DNA from: Mesoplasma photuris ATCC 49581 | Lineage (GTDB): Bacteria > Bacillota_I > Bacilli_A > Mycoplasmatales > Mycoplasmataceae | DNA: 64,000 bases | NCBI RefSeq assembly: GCF_000702725.1 | Contig: NZ_JNJI01000004.1 | Location: 36,999-100,998, forward strand | Reading direction: 5' to 3' | In this document: piece by piece, positions 13,286 through 25,475 of the stretch | Position numbering within the stretch: the stretch's first letter is position 1 | How the letters are laid out: the number at the start of each line of letters is the position of its first letter | The notes under the pieces: model-generated | What the model was told of the DNA's origin: nothing | Databases searched by the model: none | Seen by the model: the letters and a program-made list of their open reading frames with translations, nothing else | Program-made: the position numbers and the translations under genes

Positions 13286-13362
13286 TGGTGCCCACGAGAA
13301 GGCTCGAACTTCCGACCTCACGCTTAGAAGGCGCGTGCTCTATCCAACTGAGCTACATGGGC
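13286..13362 (-). tRNA. tRNA-Arg(UCU), CCA encoded
   Basis: A 77-base cloverleaf. Acceptor GCCCATG pairs with CGTGGGC and is followed by A and CCA. The D arm is GCTCAGTTGGATAGAGC. The anticodon stem CGCGC/GCGTG encloses loop CTTCTAA, giving anticodon TCT. The T arm contains GTTCGAGCC. It reads AGA/AGG arginine codons, the main arginine codons in this AT-rich genome. Confidence 0.97.
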
Positions 13363-13429
13363 AAATATAAATTACATAGTAAATTATAATATTTTTTATA
13401 TGTAATTCATAGTATTTTTAATATTTTTT

Positions 13430-15025
13430 TTAATTTTTAAATGAAGATAATTTAGAAATTAAATACAGTGAATCTATCACTTTTTCTTTTTGCTTAAGTG
13501 TCTTGTATTGTGTTAACAATTTATTGACTTTATTTTCGATTAGTTTTAAATCAGAACGATCATAAACATGTTTTGATTTTTTATATGGACCAAATGCTAC
13601 TAAATAATATTTGACCATATTTTCTCATGAATAACCGAACATTTTAGCTGACTTGGGTTCAATTGTTAAAATTAAAGAAATTATTCTTAACATAATATTT
13701 ATTTCAGATTTATCATTAGCTAATTCAACGAATTTATTAGCAGGTGTTTCTAATCTTTCTAAATCCTTGGAATCTAATTTGATAAAGTTAAAACGAACAT
13801 TTTTATAATTTAAAACATACTTCTTATCTTCATCTTCAACATAAAATTTAAGTGTGTTAACGATTCCGATTTTCTTATTTTCAATTAAATAATTACCTAA
13901 AATACCATTACCTCTTTTTAATTTATGAACTAATTCTAAATACGAAGTAGAGTATTTAGATAATCTAACAAAGGTTTTTAGTTTATCTTCAGTAATGGTG
14001 ATTTTGTTTGAATTTTTCATAGATTTTATATGGTTTAATGTTTTTTCAACATCAAAATCACGACAATTATATGTCATTAAAAAATCAGAAATTCCTTCTT
14101 CTGTTTCAAATTCATTAACTGTGTTATCTAAATTTAAATCATATACTTTTAACATTAAAATGGGTAAATAATTATGGATCAGTTCAAAAATTTCTTCACC
14201 ATCTCTCAAGACAGAAATTTTTTTCATATTATCTTTTAAAAATAGTGCTGTATATTTAGATAATTGAAATACTAATCGATAACGCGTATTTAAATCTGTT
14301 TCATTTCATTTTTCATAACTAAAATTCAAAATTAATGAGTGAAAGTCTTCTTCGCAATTTAAGGTATCGATGTCAGATTTAATATATTCAATTTCTTCTT
14401 TCGATAATGATCTACCACTTTTTAGTGCTTTAGAAATATTTTCAATGCTATATATTTTAGTTATTTTTTCCATCATTTTAGATGGCTCTGTTACATCAAT
14501 CATTAGCATAGTCACTAAAACAGGATATGCAATTCCATGATAAATTCTATTTGAATCATTTTCATTAATATAATTTACATCAAATTCATGTTTGAAAGCT
14601 AAATTCATTAACAATGTATATGGCGCAGAATTTTTTTTAAGAAAATTATAGACATTTTTAAAATCATTTTCTGCAATATATGGAATCACAATTTTATCAA
14701 TTGCTTCAAAAATAAATTGTTTATCATCTTGAGTCATATCTAAAAATTTTGATTTAACTTCTTTACTTTGATATGCAAATTGAAATAATAATGAATAATT
14801 TTTAGAAATATATTCTGTGATTTCTAAAATTTTAGCAGGCGCGATTGAACTTAATGAAATTCCTTTTGATAATTGATATTGAAAAATACCATAATAAGAA
14901 ACATGAAAAATTTCATTTATCTTTGTTTTTAAATCAGAAGAAATTTTTTTAAAAATTGGATTTTGTGTTGTTTTGCTATATTCGTTATAGTTTGTTCAAA
15001 AAACCGATTCATGTCTATTTAACAT
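13430..15025 (-). CDS. conserved mollicute-type hypothetical protein, 531 aa
   Basis: A soluble, mainly alpha-helical protein beginning MLNRHESVFWTNYNEY. It is continuous across several TGA-Trp codons that break it into at least three pieces under the standard code. No signal peptide, membrane segment or known catalytic motif is seen. The C-terminus is basic. GGAGGAAAT upstream fixes the start. It is the last gene of the ABC exporter pair-trmFO unit, beginning 8 bases after the trmFO stop. Function unknown. Confidence 0.75.
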
Positions 15026-15033
15026 ATTTCCTC

Positions 15034-16347
15034 CTAAAGTTTAGTAATAAATTTTTTCATGTCTTCTAACGCACGATTAGAATAAGCCTCTTTTTTAGCG
15101 TTTTTACCGTTTTTCTTATCAATTCCTGATATTTCCGAAACAATTCCTCAATTAGCTTTCATTGGTTGAAAATTGGTTGCAGAAGCATTATTTATATAGT
15201 GAATTAAAGATCCCAACACCGTTGAAGGTGGAGGCGAAATCATTTCTTTATTTTTAATTTTTTTATCTATATTTATTGCTGCTAAAATACCAGAAGCTGT
15301 TGACTCAACATAACCTTCAACTCCAGTTATTTGTCCTGCAAAGAAAATGTTTTCGTTTTTTTCTAACTGCATAAACTCATTCAATACTCTAGGTGAATTG
15401 ATAAAATTATTTTTATGCATTACACCATATCTAACAAACTCAGCATTTTCTAGACCTGGAATTAAAGAAAAAACTCTCTTTTGTTCAGGTCATTTTAGGT
15501 TGGTTTGAAAACCAACAATATTATATAAAGAATCAATAGCATCATCTTGACGTAATTGTACAACAGCATAATTATTTGTTCCATCTAAGTTTCTTAAACC
15601 TTGTGGTTTCATTGGACCAAATAATAGTGTTTTTTCACCACGTTTAGCCATACCTTCAACAGGCATACATCCTTCAAAATATTTTAACGTTTGATCATCT
15701 TCTAAGTGAGCAATCGATGTTTCAGCATTAATTAACTCATTATAAAATAAATCATATTGCTCTTTATTCATCGGACAATTTATATAGTCTTCTGTTTCGC
15801 CTTTTTCATAACGATTTTTTCTAAAAGCAATCTCCATATTAATAGATTCTTTTTTAATAATTGGTGCCACAGCATCAAAAAAGTAAAAATCATCACTTCC
15901 TAAAAGTGAATTGATTTTATTTTGCAATGATTCTGTTGTTAATGGTCCTGACGCAATTAAAGTAATAGCGTCTTTTTCAATTTCATCAATTTCTTGATCG
16001 AAAATATTGATTAATTCATTTTCTTCTAAAACTTTAGTAATATAATTTGAAAATATTTCTCTATCAACAGCTAATGATCCACCTGCTGGAACTCTTGCAA
16101 ATTCAGCAGCTTTAATAATTAAAGAATCTAACATACGCATTTCTTCTTTTAATGTACCAACAGCATTCAATAAATCATCACTTCTTAAAGAATTAGAGCA
16201 AACCAATTCTCCAAAATTATTAGTAACTTGAACTGGATTTCTTTTAAGTCTTTTAACTTCATAAATATTTACTTCATGTCCTCTTTTAGAAAGTTGATAT
16301 GCAGCTTCGCTTCCAGCAAGACCAGCACCGATGATGTTAATTTTCAT
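15034..16347 (-). CDS. trmFO: methylenetetrahydrofolate-tRNA-(uracil-5-)-methyltransferase TrmFO
   Basis: A 437-aa FAD- and folate-dependent enzyme that makes 5-methyluridine-54 in tRNA. The N-terminus [16 protein letters not shown] is the dinucleotide-binding GxGxx[16 protein letters not shown] and [14 protein letters not shown] hold the conserved cysteines. The C-terminal FAD segment is [20 protein letters not shown]. The ATG at 16347 is preferred over a GTG at 16353 because AGGAG lies 6 bases upstream. Length is normal. Confidence 0.96.
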
Positions 16348-16355
16348 ATTCACTC

Positions 16356-18203
16356 CTATTTCATTAATCCAGCTTCATATAGTTTTTTGAAATGTCCTGG
16401 TGTAGATTTAAGTTCTTCGAAACTTCCTCTTTGAACAATTCCTCCACCGTTTCCACCTAAAACAATAATTTCATCAACATTTTTAATTGTTGAAAGACGG
16501 TGTGCAATAGTGATTGATGTTTTCCCTCTAATAAGTTCATCTAATTGAGCTTGAATTTCTTTTTCAACAATATTGTCAAGAGCTGATGTAGCTTCATCAA
16601 GAATAATTAAATCAGGATTTTTTAAAAATACTCTAGCAATAACTAAACGTTGTTTTTGACCACCTGATAGTAAGAAACCACGTTGACCTAATATAGTTTG
16701 GTAACCTTCTGGTAAAGTTAAAATGAAATCATGTAATTTGGCTTTTTTACATGCCTCAATCACTTCTTCATCAGTTGCATCAAATTTAACATATTTAATA
16801 TTTTCTATAAAATCTCCGAAGAAAATTTGTGGTTCTTGTTCAACATAACCAACATTAGATAAATAATTTGGTAAATCTAAATCAATCAAATCAAATTTAT
16901 CATTAATTATTACTTGTCCTTTTATTGGATCATAGAATCTTAATAGTAATCTTGCAATAGTTGATTTACCAGATCCTGTTTCACCAACGAAAGCATATGA
17001 TTTACCTTTTTCAAATGTAATATTTAAATTCGGAAGAATAACTTTGTCAATTTTTTTAGGATATGCAAATGAAATATCGCGGAATTCAACACTGTCAATT
17101 CCTTCAATAGTTTTAGGATTTTCACTTTTAACAATAAAAGGTACAGGCTCAGTTAATTGGGCAATTCTGTTTGACGCATTTGAAGCCATTGTAGCAGCTC
17201 TTAAAGTCGGAACTAATATAATGATTGCAACCACAGCTTGAGCTACAATTAAAAGAATTAATGGTAGGTCTTGATAAACTGCAGGTTTATTGTTTGCATA
17301 CATAATTGCAGAAATAATAATTACTAAAGTTGAAAAGAATGATGTCGTGATATTAATTCATAAGTTTAATGTAGAGTTTCATTTAATAGTTCTATCTATT
17401 GAATGTGCATATTTATCATTTTTTTCAAATAAACGATTAATTTCATATTCTTCTAAACCAGATGCTTTAATTAAAGAAATATTATTAATTCTATCTGTCA
17501 TATCAGCATCAATTTCACGCTTCATATCATAAGCTAAAATTAATGTTCTTCTGAAAAATACAAAAATAATCATAGCAATTAAAATTACTACAACTAGATA
17601 TGCCAATAAAATTCCACCAATTAAAAATTGATGATTAGCAAACATCACAACTATTGATGATACAACAGCTGATCCACACCAAATTATATTTAATAAGAAT
17701 TGTTGAATTCCCATTGATAAACCTTGTGTATCTGCAACAAGTCTTGTGAAAATATTACCCGAAACATTATCAAAGAAGAAATCCACATCTTGGTTAACTA
17801 ATGAAATTAATATTTTATTTCTTTGCATTACTTCGATTTTTGCAGAAAACATTCCTGTTGTGAAGTTTGTAAATCACTCTAAAACAAATATTGCAAATAA
17901 CATTCCTACTAATGTATATAATCATGTTTCTCATGTCATTTGTAAACCAAATAAATATGTCATAATTTCTGGTTCTGTAATTGTCTTAACCATTTGATTA
18001 GAAACTAGTGGTAATAATACAATTACAATCGCATCAAGTATTGTCACAATAATTAATGTTGCAAATAATAAAATATTATCCTTAGCTGTTTCAATAATGA
18101 TTTTCATGAAATGACCCATTTTCTTTAATGAAAATGCATATTCAGAATCAAAACCTTTTTTAAAAACACTAGGTTGTTCATATTTTGTTTTATTTTTTTT
18201 CAT
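16356..18203 (-). CDS. ABC exporter half-transporter (TMD-NBD), second of a pair
   Basis: A 615-aa protein: cytosolic N-terminus of about 45 residues, six transmembrane helices up to about residue 340, then an ATPase domain. Walker A is GETGSGKST, the signature is LSGGQKQR, Walker B is [12 protein letters not shown] and the switch His is in IAHRLST. It is paralogous to the next upstream gene, 17 bases away, so the two probably form a heterodimeric exporter of the lipid/drug type. Substrate unknown. Confidence 0.92.
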
Positions 18204-18220
18204 AATAAGAACCTCCTATA

Positions 18221-20080
18221 TTATTCTTTATTACTTTTACCTGCATCATATAATTTTTTGAAATGACCAGGTGTTTCTTTAAGTTCATCAAATGTTCCGG
18301 TTTGAACAATTCCTTTTCCAGGACCAAGAACTATGATTTGATCAACATTTTTAATTGTTGATAATCTATGAGCGATTGAGATAGTTGTTCTACCTTTCAT
18401 CAATTCATCTAATTTAATTTGAATTTCTTTTTCCACTAAATTATCTAAAGCAGACGTTGCTTCATCAAGAATTAAAATTTGTGGATCTTTTAAGAACATT
18501 CTAGCGATTACTAAACGTTGTTTTTGACCACCAGATAACATAAATCCACGTTCTCCAAGAATTGTTTTATAACCTTCTGGTCAAGTCATGATCAAGTCAT
18601 GTAATTCAGCTTTTTTACATGCTTCAACAACATCTCAATCAGATGCATCAAATCTTCCATAACGAACGTTATCAAAAATATCACCTAATAAGATTGATGG
18701 TTCTTGTTCAACATAACCAACATGGTTTAAATAACTTGATAAGTAAACGTCTTTTAAATTAATTGTGTCATTAATTAAAACTTGACCTTCAGTAGGATCG
18801 TAGAATCTTAATAACAATTTTGAAATAGTAGATTTACCAGCACCAGTTTCACCAACAAAGGCATATGATTTACCTTCTTCTAAAGTGAAATCAAAGTTTG
18901 GTAATATTACTTTTCCTGGTTTTTCAGGATAAGCAAAATTTATATTTTTGAAGTGAATATCACCTGTAATTTTGTGAATGTGAATACCTTCTTTTGTTTC
19001 GAAGTGATTATCAATAACTTTTTTCTCATCTAAAATTTCTTGAATTCTTTGAGAAGCAGTAGCTGCTTGCATTAAACCCATAATCATTCTCATAAATGCC
19101 ATAATTGGTCCTATCATCATTCCAACAGATGTAATGATTGAAGGAAGGATTGCTACTAATAAAGCAGCGTCATCATAAATTGAAACTGCCACAACAACCA
19201 TCACAGCTTGAATAGAGTTAACTCCTAAGAATAGAATTGCCAACATTGTAGCTTGTGAAAGGTTCATTTTTTTGTATTGATCATAATAACCTTTATGTAG
19301 ATCAACAAATCTAGCTGATTCATATTTTTCAGTTCCTGTAGCTTTAATTAATTTAACAGTGTTAATTCTATCAATTACATCTCCATTGATTCTTGTAATT
19401 CTAGCTCTTAAAACATACAATAATTTTTTAATAGGTAAATAAGCTAAACCAAATAAAATTAGTAAAATTACAAACATTAAAATTGCAATTCCTGTCAATT
19501 TATAATCAATTGTTGCTAAAACAATAATTGATGCGATTAAAGTTAATGTTGCTTGTAGGAAAGAAATCGGAATAATTCCTGTTTGCTCTCCAATAATTTT
19601 AGTATCAGAAACAACTTTAGTTAAAATATCTCCGATTTTTTTATCTGAGTAATATGACATATCTAACTCAATAAGTTTTTTAACAATATCATTTCTCAAA
19701 TCTACTTCGATTTTTTTACCAAGTTGCCCTGCCAATCATTGTGATGTATAAGTAGATATACCCATAATAACTAGCAATCCAATTTGAATACCAACATTTC
19801 CTTGTCAGCTAACACCTCATCATTTATCTTGTAAATTTGAGCTAGCTAATCCTCAGTTTCCATCTATATCTTTAATAGATAACATTAACTGTTCTGTTAT
19901 TTTTGGAACTAAAGCAGTAGAAATTGCTAAAGTAACAACACTTAAAATAACAGAAATTGTTCATCATTTATTTTTTAACATATAGTGAGCTACTAATTTA
20001 AAAAATGAACTTTTCCCTGCTTTTGAAAGTTGTTTTTCAATTTCATGGTCTGCTTTTGGTTTTGTATTTTCTTTTGTCAT
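18221..20080 (-). CDS. ABC exporter half-transporter (TMD-NBD), first of a pair
   Basis: A 619-aa paralogue of the following gene. Membrane helices lie in the first 350 residues, with a large extracytoplasmic loop between helices 1 and 2 rich in Trp (several TGA). The ATPase domain has Walker [10 protein letters not shown], signature LSGGQKQR and DEATSALD. Both ATP sites look catalytically competent (Glu after Walker B in each), unlike many heterodimeric exporters with one dead site. The gene starts with GGAGGAAAT before the ATG. Confidence 0.92.
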
Positions 20081-20123
20081 ATTTCCTCCTTATCCGTTCA
20101 TTATATTTTATCATATTAAAACA

Positions 20124-20148
20124 AATAAAAAATAGGCATAAGCCTATT
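20124..20148 (-). terminator. terminator of the ssb-like/dprA-like pair
   Basis: AATAGGC/GCCTATT stem with TTTTTTA following on the minus strand. Confidence 0.85.
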
Positions 20149-20155
20149 GTATTAT

Positions 20156-20908
20156 CTATAAATTGTTAATTATATCATCTATATTTTCCACTAATTTAGC
20201 GCCTTGCTTGATTAGTTTATTTGTTTTGTTTGATTTATCGAAATTATCATAAGGAAAGGCGAGAAGTTCTTTTCCATCATTCAAAACAAAATCAATTAAT
20301 TCTTTAGTTTTAGATAATGATGATAATTGTACGAAAAGGGCTACAGTGATTAATCCAGAGATTAATCGATTTTGATATTGTGTATTATCTTTTTCAATTT
20401 CATTACCAAATTCGGTAATTAATAAAAAATCTATTTTTTGTAATTCTCTATATATTTCATTTTTGTTATTTTGAAAATTTTTTAGTGTATTTTTTAATAT
20501 TACAACTACTTGCGCATTTTCTTTGACAAGTGTGTTTGTTTTATAAGTATTTAGATCATCTTCTTTGATTGCAATTATTTTTCTTTCTTCAGTTAGTCCT
20601 TTAACAGAAATATTGAAGTTTCTTTCACCATTCGGAGATAAATCTCCACTTGTAAATAATCCAACAATTCTTTTTCAATTAGTTAGTAGTGAAATACTGC
20701 CATCGAAAAAGAGAATAAATGGTGGTTTAAAGGCGTTTTTCAATACTTTTGGATATAAGGGGTTAATAACACTGACAAATTGATACTTTTCATCATTTAA
20801 TTTTTCTAATTCTTCAACAGCTACTCGTTCTTTTGAATCTAATGCTTTATAAACATCATCTCAATTTCCTTTATATTTAATAGCAAAGTATAAAAGTATT
20901 TTTTCCAT
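20156..20908 (-). CDS. DprA/Smf-like protein, divergent
   Basis: A 250-aa protein. INPLYPKVLKNAFKPPFILFFDGS matches the DprA segment YP..L..i...P..L...G. The C-terminal half (LLITEFGNEIEKDNTQYQNRLISGL, then GKELLAFPYD...NKLIKQGAKLV) follows the Rossmann-fold pattern SE...FP.RNR...GL / GR.V.AvPG / N.LI..GA. The usual SGxAxGID motif is not evident, so this is a reduced DprA. DprA loads RecA on single-stranded DNA in transformation. The stop of an OB-fold gene overlaps its ATG (TAATG). Confidence 0.75.
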
Positions 20909-21213
20909 TAGTTTAAATATAAAACGCGAGTAGCGATAATTTCATTTCCAAAATTTTGTTTATCAGTGTTACCAAAAGAATGAACTTTCCCCTCAATACC
21001 CACAATTGCTTGATCAAATAATCCAAATTCTTCATCTAAATTATCAGCTCAAGCTTTAACATTAACATAATCATTAATTGATTCTCCGTTTTTTCCTCTA
21101 TAAGATTTCGGTATTTTTACTGTGAATTTGTACAATTTCTTACCCCCATCTTTAGATTCATAAGCAATTTGTGCATCGCCTTCAATTTGACCAATTAAAT
21201 TTACTAAATTCAT
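20908..21213 (-). CDS. single-stranded DNA-binding protein-like (OB fold)
   Basis: A 101-aa protein beginning MNLVNLIGQIEGDAQIAYE, followed by KKLYKFTVKIPKSYRGKNGESINDYVNVKAWADN. The pattern N.v.LiG.i..d......f.v.v........DyinvkaW.. is that of SSB proteins, without the acidic C-terminal tail. It is translationally coupled to a dprA-like gene, which fits a role with single-stranded DNA. It could also be a primosomal OB-fold protein. Confidence 0.65.
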
Positions 21214-21300
21214 TTTTTACCTCTTTCATTCTTTTTAATTACTAGTTTTTACTAGCGCCAAAGATAATTTCTATGGCTATTTTGGATTAAGAGTAGAAAC

Positions 21301-21330
21301 AAAAAAGTAACCATTAAAATGATTACTTTT
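21301..21330 (-). terminator. terminator at the end of rnhB
   Basis: AAAAGTAA.../TTACTTTT stem (with an internal CC/TG mismatch) overlapping the rnhB stop, followed by TTTTTT. Confidence 0.75.
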
Positions 21331-21958
21331 TAGAATTAATTGAATTTAAGATATCTTTTATTGGTTTATACGATTTTCTATGTATATCTAAAACTCCAAG
21401 TTTTGCTGTAGCTTGCTTATGTTTTAAAGCGCAATAACCTTTATGATTTGCAAATCCATATCCTGGATAATCAATTTCATATTGATTCATAATGCGATCA
21501 CGTGTAACTTTAGCAATAATTGAAGCTGCAGCAATTGATTGTGATAGATCATCACCTTTTATTAACTTAAGATATGCAAAATCAGTGACCTTAATATCTT
21601 CACCATCAATCAACGCTAAATCTGGTTTAGTTTTGAAACTTCTAATTGTTTCAATCATTCCCACAACACTTGATTGTTTAGGATTTAAAATATCCACTCT
21701 TTGAGCTTCAATTATTGATACTTTTCATTCAATAGCATTATCAATAATTTCTTGATATAAAGCTTCTCTTTGAATTTCAGACAATTGTTTAGAATCTTTA
21801 ACTAACGGATTATTATAATTTGGTTTTAAGATCACAGAAGCTACAACAACAGGACCAGCCATGGCACCTCTGCCAGCTTCATCACTTCCTGATATTATTG
21901 AAATTTGTTTTTCTTTGATAATATTTTGATCAAATTTATATCTAATATTTTCTATCAT
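21323..21958 (-). CDS. rnhB: ribonuclease HII
   Basis: A 211-aa enzyme that cuts the RNA strand of RNA-DNA hybrids and removes single ribonucleotides. Motifs: SGSDEAGRGAMAGPVVVA (catalytic Asp/Glu, about 24-41), LALIDGE (Asp), and QSIAAASIIAKVTRDRIM. HKGY and the C-terminal H-R-K-S-Y are also conserved. It starts inside the last codons of rbgA (7-base overlap). Confidence 0.97.
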
Positions 21959-22893
21959 AATTTTGTAATGTCACCATTTTGATTACGAACACGTTTAACG
22001 ATTTCTTCTTCATCAAAATAAATTTCTTCTGGTTTTTCAAATGAAACTTTTCCAATTTCTCCATCTGCTAATTTATGCATAAAAACAGTCATTGCTCTTT
22101 CAGTATCTGGAAGTTCTTCAGATAAGTATCATTTTTTTGATTTAGCAATCATTTCAAAAATAACAAAAGTATCAGTAATTTGAATTGGTCTTTGTAGATG
22201 AGGAGTTATTTTGAAATATTCTTCAATCACTTTTTCATATTCATTGTAAATATACTTCATTAAACGAGCACTAATTCTTTCTTTTGGAAATACTTCTTCT
22301 TTAATTGAATTAATTCCACAAATGTTAGTTGCAACTGCTTCAGATTCTAGTTTTGCAGGTAATACACCTGGTGTGTCCATTAAAGTCATTCTTTGATTTA
22401 ATGAAATTGTTTGAATTCCACGAGTAACTCCTGGTTTGTTTCCTACTTTAACACTTTTATCTTTAATAACTCTATTAATAAATGTTGATTTACCAACATT
22501 CGGAATTCCAATTACTAATGCATTAATTAAAGAGTTTAACATTCCTCTTTTTTTATCACGTTCTTGTTTTTCAAATGTGGCTTTATCAATTGCTTTAATT
22601 AAGTCTGTAACAATGTTTTTATTTCGATTATCTAATAAATATACAACATGTCCTTGAGATTCTAATTGTTCAATTCATTTTTTAGTTACAACAGGATCAG
22701 CAACATCACCTTTAGACATTACATATAGAACTGGTTTATTTTTTAATATTTTTCTAAAAGTTTGATTTTGAGATGAATATGGAGCTCTTGCATCAATTAC
22801 TTCAATAACAAGATCAACTACAGGGATTCTTTTTTCAATTTCTTTTAAAGCCTTATTCATATGACCAGGAAATCAGTTAAATTCTACACTCAT
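21952..22893 (-). CDS. rbgA: ribosome biogenesis GTPase RbgA (YlqF)
   Basis: A 313-aa circularly permuted GTPase needed for late 50S assembly. NWFPGHMNKALKEI is the family's N-terminal signature. G4-like VMSKGDVAD (usually NKxD) precedes G1 GIPNVGKST, then G2 T in KPGVTRG and G3 DTPG. The C-terminal helical RNA-binding domain follows. With TGA as Trp, the final codon is Trp and the stop is TAG at 21952. The G4 Asn-to-Ser change deserves note but SK is common in this family. Confidence 0.94.
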
Positions 22894-23015
22894 ATTGCAC
22901 CTCACTTATTTATGATTATAACTACTTTAACAATTAAAAACAAAGTATCGAGTGTAACTTATTCATATTAAGGCTTTTTTTCATTTTAAGATATTTTCTT
23001 ATTATAAATTATCTA

Positions 23016-23021
23016 TATAAT
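23016..23021 (+). promoter_or_regulatory. -10 box of the RpiR-type regulator gene
   Basis: TATAAT 22 bases before the ATG, with TTTTCT (22994-22999) as a weak -35. AGGAG follows at the ribosome-binding position. Confidence 0.6.
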
Positions 23022-23042
23022 TACTTAAAAATAGGAGCAACA

Positions 23043-23813
23043 ATGCGTTTAGATCAAAAGCTAGATATTATGAAAAATCAGAAAGATGGTAGTGTCAATT
23101 ATATTCTTTCTAAAGAATTTTTTAGACAAATTACTACTGGTAAATTTTTAAAATTAAACGATCTTTGTGAAAAAGTAAATGTTTCACAAAGTGCAGTAAG
23201 TAAGTTTTGTATTAGATTAGGTTATTCAGGATATAGAGAATTTTTGGATAATTTAAGAATGCTATCTGATCATTATGTAATTGATATGCCACCATTAAAT
23301 TGTACTGAGCCAAGTTCTTTACATTGTCATACTCTAAATACTCTTGATACACTTTATGAAAAAAATGAATTAGCGATTAAAAAAATTGCTAATATTTATA
23401 AACTTATAGGACCCGAAGATGGTGTTCGCACATTTATAATTAATAGTCCAAACTGACAAAGTCAATCTTTTTATTTATGTGAGATTATTTCAGCAACAGG
23501 ATTAGAAGTTTACAAAAACGCAATTAGCCAATTAGCTTATAAAAAGTATGACAAAATTAGAAAAAATGATATTGTTTTCTTTTTAGTTGGTGATAGTTTA
23601 AATCAAGATGTTTATTATTTCTTTGATGAAATAAAAGCTAAATGTGATAATTTGATTATTATGACATCAGATAAATCATTTAAAAGATTTGATGGAGATT
23701 TTATTCACATCGATTTAGACGTTAGAAGTAATATTCCTAGCATTGTTTTAGAAAGATTATCATTTGAATATATTTTGACTCAAATTTGAGTAACAATCTT
23801 CCAAGATCAATAA
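23043..23813 (+). CDS. MurR/RpiR-family transcriptional regulator
   Basis: A 256-aa protein. The N-terminal HTH (about 1-75) has KLNDLCEKVNVSQSAVSKFCIRLGYSGYREFLDNLR, the RpiR pattern S.stv.Rf...lG..Gf.ef...l. The C-terminal part (about 105-256) aligns in length with a SIS sugar-phosphate domain but the usual Gx(G)xS start is not clear. Such regulators sense phosphosugars. Here no sugar genes adjoin it. The gene is monocistronic and convergent with rplS, sharing one terminator. Confidence 0.82.
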
Positions 23814-23839
23814 AAAAGACCAATAATTTGGTCTTTTTT
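23812..23839. terminator. bidirectional terminator between rpiR-like gene and rplS
   Basis: Symmetric AAAAAAGACCAA/TTGGTCTTTTTT stem with A and T runs on both sides serves both convergent transcripts. Confidence 0.9.
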
Positions 23840-23840
23840 A

Positions 23841-24227
23841 TTATTTTTTATCCGCTTTTGTAGGAATAATTTCTTTAATTCTTGCAGCTTTACCTGTAAG
23901 ATTTCTCATGTAGTAAATTCTTGAACGACGTACACGACCACGTTTAACTAATGTTATTTTATCGATAATTGGTGAGTGTAGTGGGAATGTTCTTTCAACG
24001 AATACTCCATTTGACATTTTTCTAACAACTACAGAAAAAGTGATTCCTGATCCTTGAGTTTTAATTACTAATCCTTCAAAAGATTGAATACGGAATTTTT
24101 CCCCTTCTTTAATTTTTACATCAACTTTGATTGTATCTCCTGATGTAAAATCTGGTAAATCTTGACGCAATTGATTGTTTACAATATCGTATTTTGATTT
24201 CATTGTTTTTGTTGCTTTTGAACTCAT
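23841..24227 (-). CDS. rplS: 50S ribosomal protein L19
   Basis: A 128-aa ribosomal protein at the 30S-50S interface. [30 protein letters not shown] and the C-terminal [22 protein letters not shown] are diagnostic. Its ATG follows trmD by one base (TAAGATG). It is the last gene of rpsP-rimM-trmD-rplS, the same order as in many bacteria. Confidence 0.98.
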   Translation of the reverse strand: MSSKATKTMKSKYDIVNNQLRQDLPDFTSGDTIKVDVKIKEGEKFRIQSFEGLVIKTQGSGITFSVVVRKMSNGVFVERTFPLHSPIIDKITLVKRGRVRRSRIYYMRNLTGKAARIKEIIPTKADKK

Positions 24228-24228
24228 C

Positions 24229-24957
24229 TTATTTGTCTCCTTCCGCTTTTAATTTTTTTAATAGTTCTAATTGAACCTTGTTTAGAGATGATTCTTGAAT
24301 TAAATCTGGTCTCTTTTTAAGTGTTGCTACTAATTGTTGTTCATCACGTCATTTTTGAATGTTAGCATGATGACCACTTAGTAGAACTTCTGGAACTAGG
24401 TCTCCTCGATATTCAAATGGTTTTGTATAAACTGGATAATCTAATAAATTATTTTCAAAACTTTCTTGCTCATGTGATTCTTGAGTTATAACTCCAGGTA
24501 ATATTCTAGTGATTGAATCCATAATTATTAATGATGGTAATTCACCACCAGTTAATACGAAATCACCAATAGAAATTTCGACATCAATATATTTAAGTAT
24601 TCTTTCATCAAAACCTTCATAATGTCCACAAACAATAATAATGTGGTCATAATTCAAAGCAAATTCCTTTGCTAGTGGCTGATTTCAAGTTTTACCTTGT
24701 GGAGTTGTTAGCATTACTATAGAATTTTCAGTTTTAACTGATTCAATAGCTTCTACAACAGGTCCTGGCATTAAAACCATTCCTCTTCCTCCACCATATT
24801 GATATTCATCAACTTGATTATGAGCTAATTTTGTAAAATCTCTAATATCAATTATTTCAAATTCAATTGCGTTTTTTTCAATCGCTTTTTTAATAATTGA
24901 TTCAGAAACATAACTTTTAATAATGTTAGGAAATAAAGTAATAATTGAATATTTCAT
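24229..24957 (-). CDS. trmD: tRNA (guanine-N1-)-methyltransferase TrmD
   Basis: A 242-aa SPOUT methyltransferase that makes m1G37 in tRNA and prevents frameshifting. The knot region contains [27 protein letters not shown] and the cofactor loop [26 protein letters not shown] is the family's C-terminal motif. Two TGA-Trp codons split it under the standard code. It starts one base after rimM (TAATATG). Confidence 0.98.
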
Positions 24958-24958
24958 A

Positions 24959-25459
24959 TTACATTAACCCCTCAATATTTTTTAGATATATCTTTTGTTC
25001 TTGTTCATCGATATTATCAACAAACATTTCCACCATCGGGATTCAAAATTCTTTTAATTTATAACTTACTTTAATCAGGTCTTGTACTCCATTATTCATT
25101 AAATCAATAACTTTAATTTTGTCATTTCCATAAATACAAATAAATTCAGTTAAAGGAGTTTCATAAATAAATATTTCGTCAGTATTATCAAAAAATAAAT
25201 TGATGTTTTTAAATTTAACAACATCATTTATAGAATCTAATCCTACAAATTTTATTAATAAATTATTTTCCTTATTTTGAATTTCTTCAACCCTTAAAGG
25301 AATATATGATCCACTATCTTTTTTCGTGAAAACTAATTTAATTTCTGAAATATCACCATTTATAAATGTATTTTCAGAAATAACCATTTTTACCATACCT
25401 TTAGTCCCAAAGGTATTTACGATAGTACCGATATTTAATAAATTTTTTTGCAAATTCAT
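24959..25459 (-). CDS. rimM: ribosome maturation factor RimM
   Basis: A 166-aa 30S maturation factor that binds S19. The N-terminal domain starts [20 protein letters not shown], matching G.i....GikGe..v. The C-terminal PRC-barrel half is divergent but ends [26 protein letters not shown], matching IP.v...v..iD...k.i.i....GL. Position between rpsP and trmD confirms the call. Confidence 0.93.
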
Positions 25460-25475
25460 AATTACCTCGCTATCT

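Noticed and set aside
21214..21322. Repeated ACTAG sequence upstream of the ssb-like gene as an operator
   Set aside because: Two 5-base copies are too short to support, although a promoter probably lies in this gap.
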